DNA of 64,000 nt from Cyclobacterium qasimii M12-11B (GTDB lineage: Bacteria; Bacteroidota; Bacteroidia; Cytophagales; Cyclobacteriaceae), in NCBI RefSeq assembly GCF_000427295.1, contig NZ_ATNM01000134.1, positions 1 to 64,000 on the forward strand, in the 5' to 3' direction. Below, in pieces: positions 59,286 through 64,000 of this stretch. A program made the position numbers and the translations under genes. Position 1 is the first letter of the stretch. Every line of letters begins with the position of its first letter. Below the pieces are notes generated by a model. It searched no databases. It worked only from the letters and a program-made list of their open reading frames with translations, and had not been told where the DNA came from.

Positions 59286-59774
59286 TTAAAATATATAACG
59301 GACCGAAAGCGCGAAATCATCTCCCCAAAATCCTCCACCATTGATCAGGTTAATCGCTGGTTTAAAGTCCAATGAAAAGTTGATAGGCAGGTCCTCCAAA
59401 ACATAATCCAGACCTACAATTCCATCAATCCCGATTACAGTAGAACCTTTGTAATCATTGTTTGCCCAATAAGGATTTCCCAAACCACTATTCCAGCTTC
59501 CTATGTGTGCACCACCACCATAAAACCATCCTAGTCCACTTACATCCTCAATGTCTCTATGAATCTCATAAAGACCAGTAATTAACAAACCTCTCCATCG
59601 TGTATGTACTATACCTTCAAGCGCTACATCGTCCTTAATAAAATGTTTTACACTTAACCCACTACTTGAACCAACACGCAAACCAACTGCAGTATTGTAA
59701 TCTTGGGCTTTACTTTCATTCGAAATCGAAATAATCAGAATCATTGCCATCGCGGCAAACATTGCTTTTTTCAT
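59286..59774 (-). CDS. Small outer membrane beta-barrel protein
   Basis: A 162-residue exported protein starting at MKKAMFAAMAMILII, signal peptide ending SKAQ. The rest shows alternating amphipathic strands (VGLRVGSSSGLSVKHFI, ALEGIVHTRWRGLLITGLYEIH, FSLDFKPAINL) and a terminal aromatic strand ending VRYIF, the barrel hallmark. Eight strands are likely. Function unknown; it stands alone downstream of the folate gene. Confidence 0.75.
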   Translation of the reverse strand: MKKAMFAAMAMILIISISNESKAQDYNTAVGLRVGSSSGLSVKHFIKDDVALEGIVHTRWRGLLITGLYEIHRDIEDVSGLGWFYGGGAHIGSWNSGLGNPYWANNDYKGSTVIGIDGIVGLDYVLEDLPINFSLDFKPAINLINGGGFWGDDFALSVRYIF

Positions 59775-59793
59775 CATTGTAGTAGTTGTTTAA

Positions 59794-60378
59794 TTATTTT
59801 TTATTTAGGACGACCATCCCCTCCGGATATATACACCCATCCAATGGGACATCGTGAGATTCATGAGGAATTTCTGTCTCCAACGGTGCCTTGAAAGACA
59901 ATCCAATTTTCAACACTTCCGAACCAAGTTCCTTGAAATATTCATCGTAAAAACCCAGACCGTAGCCTAATCGGTTCCCAGATGTATCTATTCCCAATAA
60001 TGGAACGAATACCAAATCAATCAAATTGGTTTCCGTTACGAATTCTGCTGGAACTGGCACAGGTATTCCCATTTTGTCATTGACATAAACTGTTTCAGCA
60101 GTCAACCTGACAGTGGCCATCTTTCGTGAACTGTGAACAGTTATAGAACTGTAAACTTGATAATCTAGTTGAAAAAGTCTTCGCAATAATGGTACCGTAT
60201 TTATCTCCTGCAGTCTTTTTATGGGTAAAAAAAGATGAACATGCTTTACTTGAGGCAATTGTTTCAGATACTCAAGACAATGCACAGTGATCATTTCTGA
60301 GCACTGCTCTCTTTCTTCAGCGCCTAATGCTTTGCGCTCATTCTTGAGTCGATTTCTTAGTATTTCTTTCGCTACCAT
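59794..60378 (-). CDS. 5-formyltetrahydrofolate cyclo-ligase
   Basis: A 194-residue ATP-dependent enzyme converting 5-formyl-THF to 5,10-methenyl-THF, restoring folate to one-carbon metabolism. Family marks are ILRNRLKNERKALGAEE, VHLFLPIKRLQEINT, LVFVPLLGIDTSGNRLGYGLGFYDEYF and the C-terminal HESHDVPLDGCIYPEG. Start: ATG at 60378 preceded by AAAGGAGA, a good ribosome-binding site. It overlaps the bshC end by 41 bases, so translation is coupled. Confidence 0.92.
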   Translation of the reverse strand: MVAKEILRNRLKNERKALGAEEREQCSEMITVHCLEYLKQLPQVKHVHLFLPIKRLQEINTVPLLRRLFQLDYQVYSSITVHSSRKMATVRLTAETVYVNDKMGIPVPVPAEFVTETNLIDLVFVPLLGIDTSGNRLGYGLGFYDEYFKELGSEVLKIGLSFKAPLETEIPHESHDVPLDGCIYPEGMVVLNKK

Positions 60379-61933
60379 TCTCCTTTAATAGGATAAAATT
60401 AAAGTCCAACGGATCAAAGGTATCAAAAAGCTCTTGTATAAAATCCGGGTTTCCTAAATAGAATTCCAGAAAATTGATTTTTCGCTCTTGCAAGGTCCCT
60501 TTAGGAAAAAGTGTGCCTTTAATTTCATGTAATTGTCGGATCGCGATTGTGTTTTTCTTTTCCTCAGCTTTTCGAAACTTAGTCGCCACCTGGTCTAAAA
60601 TTTTCTCATTACGCTTATGTGCCGCTCTTACAGCATAGCCTAAAGTAGCGTCCATTGACAAAGATTTTTCCTCAAGCGTTTTAAAAATAGTCGCCAACTT
60701 ATCTTTTTCTTCCTTTAATTCCAGGTCCTGACCGGCGTGTTCCTTGACATAAGTGATCCGTAAATCATCGATTGACATAAAGAGCTCCTTCTCTTTCAAT
60801 CCTAGTTTTTCCATTTTTCGCTGAACAGGAACAGATAAGATCATTGCAAAATTCCTTGGCAGTAAAAAGGGGTAATCTACTGAATAATGTTTGAATACAC
60901 TTTTCAATTGAAACCAATAGGCTACCTCTGCAGGGCCACCAAGGTAAGCCAGATTCGGCAAGATCACTTCTTGATACAGGGGGCGCATGACAACATTGGG
61001 ACTGAAATTTTCAGGCTTCTCTTCGATAAGTAATGCCATTTCCTTTTCAGTCCATTCATTTTTCCCATCATGCGTTTTAAACAAACCGTCTTCACAAATC
61101 AACCTTTCTCTTCTACCGCTTTCCATATAAAAGAAATTAATCTCTCTAGGGTAGATTTGAGTCGTATAACCAGCTTCTTCCAAAGCACTATTGCAATCCT
61201 TCACAAGGTTATTGGCCGTTGAGGCAAAGAGGTCATCTTTGATCACAGGAGCAAAGATTTGCTTCAGTGCTTTTTCATTTGCGTCTAATATTACAAGGCC
61301 TTTGGCTGCAAACAAATGATGTACATATTTTCTAACGGCTTCCTTTAAAAACTTGCTTTCGGTATAGGCTGCCTTGAAAAAGTCAGGTAAAAAAGGCATC
61401 TCACCAAGTAACTTTTTCAAAGATTTATCCAATACAAACTCCCCAACTGCACCCGTTTGATCTGTATCCCATTGGTAATTCTTGCCCTCGAAATAAAAAT
61501 GATTGATTTCTTCAAAATCATGGTCTTCACTTGCCATCCAGTATACTGGGACAAATTGGTATTCAGGATTTTCCTTTTGAAGCTTTTCTGCCAGCGCAAT
61601 AGTAGATACAATCTTATATATAAAATAAGAAGGACCAGTCATTAAATTAAGCTGGTGACCGGTGGTAACCGTAAAGGTATTGGGTTGTTTAAGCTTTTGA
61701 ATGTTCGCCATGACTTCGGCACCTTCAAAGCCTTCATATTGCTGCTTCAAAACATTGACAAGCGTATCTCTTTTCTCTTGCTCAAACGTTTTGTTTGCGA
61801 TAGCTTGTTTAAAATTCCCCAAATTTGGAAACTCCTTATAGAACTGCTTTACTGATTCCTTGCTGTGAATATAGTCTAAAAAAAGTGATGAAAACAGGCC
61901 AGTACAGTCTGGGTCTAATGTGGATTTTAACAT
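60338..61933 (-). CDS. bshC: Bacillithiol biosynthesis cysteine-adding enzyme
   Basis: A complete 531-residue BshC that adds cysteine to glucosaminyl-malate in the last step of bacillithiol synthesis. Family features are VTTGHQLNLMTGPSYFIYKIVSTIALAEKL, PVYWMASEDHDFEEIN, FSPNVVMRPLYQEVILPNLAYLGGPAEVAYW and the C-terminal coiled coil (about 400-500). It implies bacillithiol as a low-molecular-weight thiol; BshA and BshB are not in the window. The last 14 residues overlap the folate gene. Confidence 0.95.
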   Translation of the reverse strand: MLKSTLDPDCTGLFSSLFLDYIHSKESVKQFYKEFPNLGNFKQAIANKTFEQEKRDTLVNVLKQQYEGFEGAEVMANIQKLKQPNTFTVTTGHQLNLMTGPSYFIYKIVSTIALAEKLQKENPEYQFVPVYWMASEDHDFEEINHFYFEGKNYQWDTDQTGAVGEFVLDKSLKKLLGEMPFLPDFFKAAYTESKFLKEAVRKYVHHLFAAKGLVILDANEKALKQIFAPVIKDDLFASTANNLVKDCNSALEEAGYTTQIYPREINFFYMESGRRERLICEDGLFKTHDGKNEWTEKEMALLIEEKPENFSPNVVMRPLYQEVILPNLAYLGGPAEVAYWFQLKSVFKHYSVDYPFLLPRNFAMILSVPVQRKMEKLGLKEKELFMSIDDLRITYVKEHAGQDLELKEEKDKLATIFKTLEEKSLSMDATLGYAVRAAHKRNEKILDQVATKFRKAEEKKNTIAIRQLHEIKGTLFPKGTLQERKINFLEFYLGNPDFIQELFDTFDPLDFNFILLKENGSERNTKKSTQE

Positions 61934-62084
61934 AAAAGGTGAAATTTCATTGTTGTTAAGGCAGCTATTGAATGCATTAAAACGGCTAAACAGTAGGTAA
62001 AGTTCAACAATTCTACCTACAAATCAGGGAACAAGTTATACATTTTTTCAATAATTCTGTAACAACAATCCCCCAGCCAGTTCG

Positions 62085-62092
62085 TAATTTTG
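62085..62092 (+). promoter_or_regulatory. Bacteroidetes -7 element of the copper-type P-ATPase gene
   Basis: TAATTTTG matches TAnnTTTG, 22 bases before the ATG at 62115. No clear -33 TTTG is seen. Confidence 0.5.
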
Positions 62093-62114
62093 ATGAATAA
62101 TCAAGCATACTACC

Positions 62115-64000
62115 ATGAGCAAATCTATCGAAGTACCGATTTCCGGAATGAGCTGTGCAGCATGTGCCGTAAGTGTGGAATCCATGCTTAAAGAAACCAA
62201 AGGTATACAATCTGCCAGTGTCAACTATGCAACCCAGTCGGCCCTTATCACTCTTGAAAAAGAAGGACTGGACCTTACGGAAGCCAAAAAGAATATTCAA
62301 TCGATCGGATACGATTTATTGATAGATATAAACAACCAGGAAGACCTGGATGCTATCAAAACAGCCGAATTGGCTCAATTGAAAAAGAACACCTTGTATT
62401 CAGGGCTTTTGGCTTTGCCTGTATTTCTGATTGGCATGATCTGGATGAATATCCCTTATGCCAATGAAATCATGTGGGCACTGACCACACCCATTCTAGC
62501 AATATTTGGGAGGGCCTTTTTCATTAATGCCTACAAACAAACTAAGATCGGAAATGCCAATATGGACACCCTGGTAGCCCTGAGTACAGGCGTTGCTTAT
62601 GTGTACAGTACCTTTAACACCTTTTTTCCCCATTGGTTGGAATCCAGAGGGATAACACCCCATGTCTATTTTGAAGCTGCGGCAGTTATCATTTTCTTTA
62701 TTCTTCTAGGCAGATTAATGGAATCCAGGGCTAAAGCAGGTACTTCAGAAGCCTTAAAAAACTTAATAGGCCTTCAGCCCACCGACCTAACCGTGGTTCG
62801 TGACGGTGAATCAATCAAAATGGCTGTTGCCGATGTGCTACCCGGCGAGACAATTCTCGTAAAACCAGGTCAGAAAATACCATTGGATGGTACACTTAGC
62901 CAGGGACAGTCTTTTGTGGACGAGAGCATGCTTACCGGAGAACCAATAGCCATAGAAAAAAGTATTGGAGACACTGTTTACGCAGGCACAATCAATCAGG
63001 CAGGAAGCTTTCAATTTAAATCAAATAAAAGTAACGAAGAAACATTACTTTCAAGCATCATCGCCCGGGTGAAACAAGCTCAGGGATCTAAAGCACCTAT
63101 ACAAAAAACGGTAGATAAGGTGACGGCTATCTTTGTGCCTTCAGTATTGGCCATTGCTGTGGTTACTTTTATTGTTTGGTCTTTTAGTGGAACGGATGAT
63201 GCCGTTTTGAGAGGAATGCTTTCTGCCATTACAGTATTGGTCATCGCATGTCCTTGTGCCCTTGGCCTTGCCACTCCAACGGCGATTATGGTAGGGATCG
63301 GCAAGGCTGCTTCAAAGGGAATCCTAATAAAAGATGCCGAAAGTCTGGAAATAGGTAAAAAGATTGACACCCTGATTATGGATAAAACCGGTACAATCAC
63401 TGAAGGAAAACCAGGCGTTAAAAAAGTACTTTGGAAAACTGACTTGGATTATAAACCAATGGTATCTGTTTTCTGTGCTTTGGAAGAAAAAAGTGAGCAT
63501 CCTTTGGCTGCAGCAATCACCGAACATTTCGCACAAGAGAAATCACCAGTTGAATTATTGGACTTTGACAGCCTTACAGGGAAAGGAGTAACGGGCAAAT
63601 ACGATGGTAAACAATACTTCATCGGGAATTTAAAATGGCTCCGATCAATGGATATCGTAATCGATGAAACCCTGTCTCAAGCTGCAGACAAAATGCTGAA
63701 CATTGGAGACATTGTGGTTTACCTGGCAGAAGAAAAACAGCTTGTAGGGATTATTGGCATTGCGGATAAAATCAGAGAAACTTCAAAAACAGCCATAGCG
63801 AAATTACAAAAAATGGGCATTTCGGTGCACATGCTTACAGGAGACCAGGAGAAAACGGCTGCAGCTATTGCAGAAAAAGTAGGCATTACTCATTTCCAAA
63901 GTGGGATGTTGCCCCAGGACAAAGGGGAATACATAAAAAAATTACAGCAGAAAGGGCATAAGGTAGCCATGACAGGTGATGGGATCAATGATAGCGAGGC
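62115..64000 (+). CDS. Copper-type heavy-metal P-type ATPase (CopA-like), cut by window edge
   Basis: The first 628 residues of a P1B ATPase that pumps Cu+ or a related soft metal out of the cytoplasm. One N-terminal metal-binding HMA domain with [13 protein letters not shown] (Cys14, Cys17). The transmembrane metal site is CPC at residues 379-381 in [14 protein letters not shown]. Phosphorylation Asp423 is in DKTGT; the nucleotide domain has SEHPLAAAI; and hinge GDGIND lies just before the edge. One HMA domain only, typical of Bacteroidetes. Frame intact to base 64000. No copper regulator or chaperone is visible. Confidence 0.95.
   Translation, partial: MSKSIEVPISGMSCAACAVSVESMLKETKGIQSASVNYATQSALITLEKEGLDLTEAKKNIQSIGYDLLIDINNQEDLDAIKTAELAQLKKNTLYSGLLALPVFLIGMIWMNIPYANEIMWALTTPILAIFGRAFFINAYKQTKIGNANMDTLVALSTGVAYVYSTFNTFFPHWLESRGITPHVYFEAAAVIIFFILLGRLMESRAKAGTSEALKNLIGLQPTDLTVVRDGESIKMAVADVLPGETILVKPGQKIPLDGTLSQGQSFVDESMLTGEPIAIEKSIGDTVYAGTINQAGSFQFKSNKSNEETLLSSIIARVKQAQGSKAPIQKTVDKVTAIFVPSVLAIAVVTFIVWSFSGTDDAVLRGMLSAITVLVIACPCALGLATPTAIMVGIGKAASKGILIKDAESLEIGKKIDTLIMDKTGTITEGKPGVKKVLWKTDLDYKPMVSVFCALEEKSEHPLAAAITEHFAQEKSPVELLDFDSLTGKGVTGKYDGKQYFIGNLKWLRSMDIVIDETLSQAADKMLNIGDIVVYLAEEKQLVGIIGIADKIRETSKTAIAKLQKMGISVHMLTGDQEKTAAAIAEKVGITHFQSGMLPQDKGEYIKKLQQKGHKVAMTGDGINDSE

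Overview
The window reads as a chromosomal segment of a Bacteroidetes bacterium, most likely of the Cyclobacteriaceae (inference; no rRNA is present). The evidence is a type IX secretion set (a gliding-type C-terminal sorting domain, PorP/SprF and a type A sorting domain), DUF4270, LruC, DUF6515 and DUF4105/Lnb family proteins, a bacterial GGGP synthase, the bacillithiol enzyme BshC, a CrtD-like carotenoid desaturase, and several promoters of the Bacteroidetes form TAnnTTTG. The DNA is AT-rich. I found no tRNA, rRNA, CRISPR array, insertion sequence or prophage.

Layout. 0-4 kb: a leftward group of GntP-type permease (cut by the window edge), MFS transporter and lipoprotein sulfatase, then DUF6515 and a 50-residue membrane protein with its own terminator. 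4-13.5 kb: a T9SS cargo protein, an Lnb-type lipoprotein N-acyltransferase candidate, uvrB, a small outer membrane protein, a frame-broken AlbA_2 protein, recX, tpiA and prmA. 13.5-19 kb: DUF4270 and a half-length glycogen-synthase-like protein, divergent from panC-panD-flippase-Zn peptidase. 19-26.7 kb: acyl-CoA dehydrogenase, an AraC regulator, GGGP synthase with two small membrane proteins, a FrnE-type oxidoreductase, CrtD and an MltF-like transglycosylase. 26.8-36.1 kb: a TolC/RND/MFP efflux operon with a perfect inverted repeat upstream, and an Oar-like TonB receptor. 36.7-40.7 kb: YhhN, aspS and an M23 protein that lacks a zinc-ligand histidine. 40.8-49.2 kb: a nucleotide-sugar and surface-polysaccharide region. 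49.3-55.7 kb: adhesin, PorP/SprF and a protein with two OmpA domains. 55.9-64 kb: LruC and a lipoprotein, a HAD protein, 5-FTHF cyclo-ligase, BshC and a copper-type P-ATPase that runs off the right edge.

The most interesting locus is 45958-49218. Three tightly packed genes encode a nucleotide-sugar dehydratase-like SDR, a JAMM metalloprotease, and a single polypeptide joining a ubiquitin-like sulfur carrier, an E1-like adenylyltransferase and a rhodanese. The carrier's Gly-Gly is internal, so it would need to be cut free, and a JAMM protease is encoded next door. This resembles the QbsCDE and CysO/Mec sulfur-transfer systems, but the carrier is fused to its E1 and sits in a sugar locus.

A second pattern runs through the window: eleven genes are broken by single-base indels, mostly in short A or T runs, while long neighbours (1132, 1020, 980 residues) are intact. 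panC, tpiA-adjacent recX and GGGP synthase are among them. Consensus sequencing error is the likeliest cause, so these genes are described as if joined and the position of each break is given.
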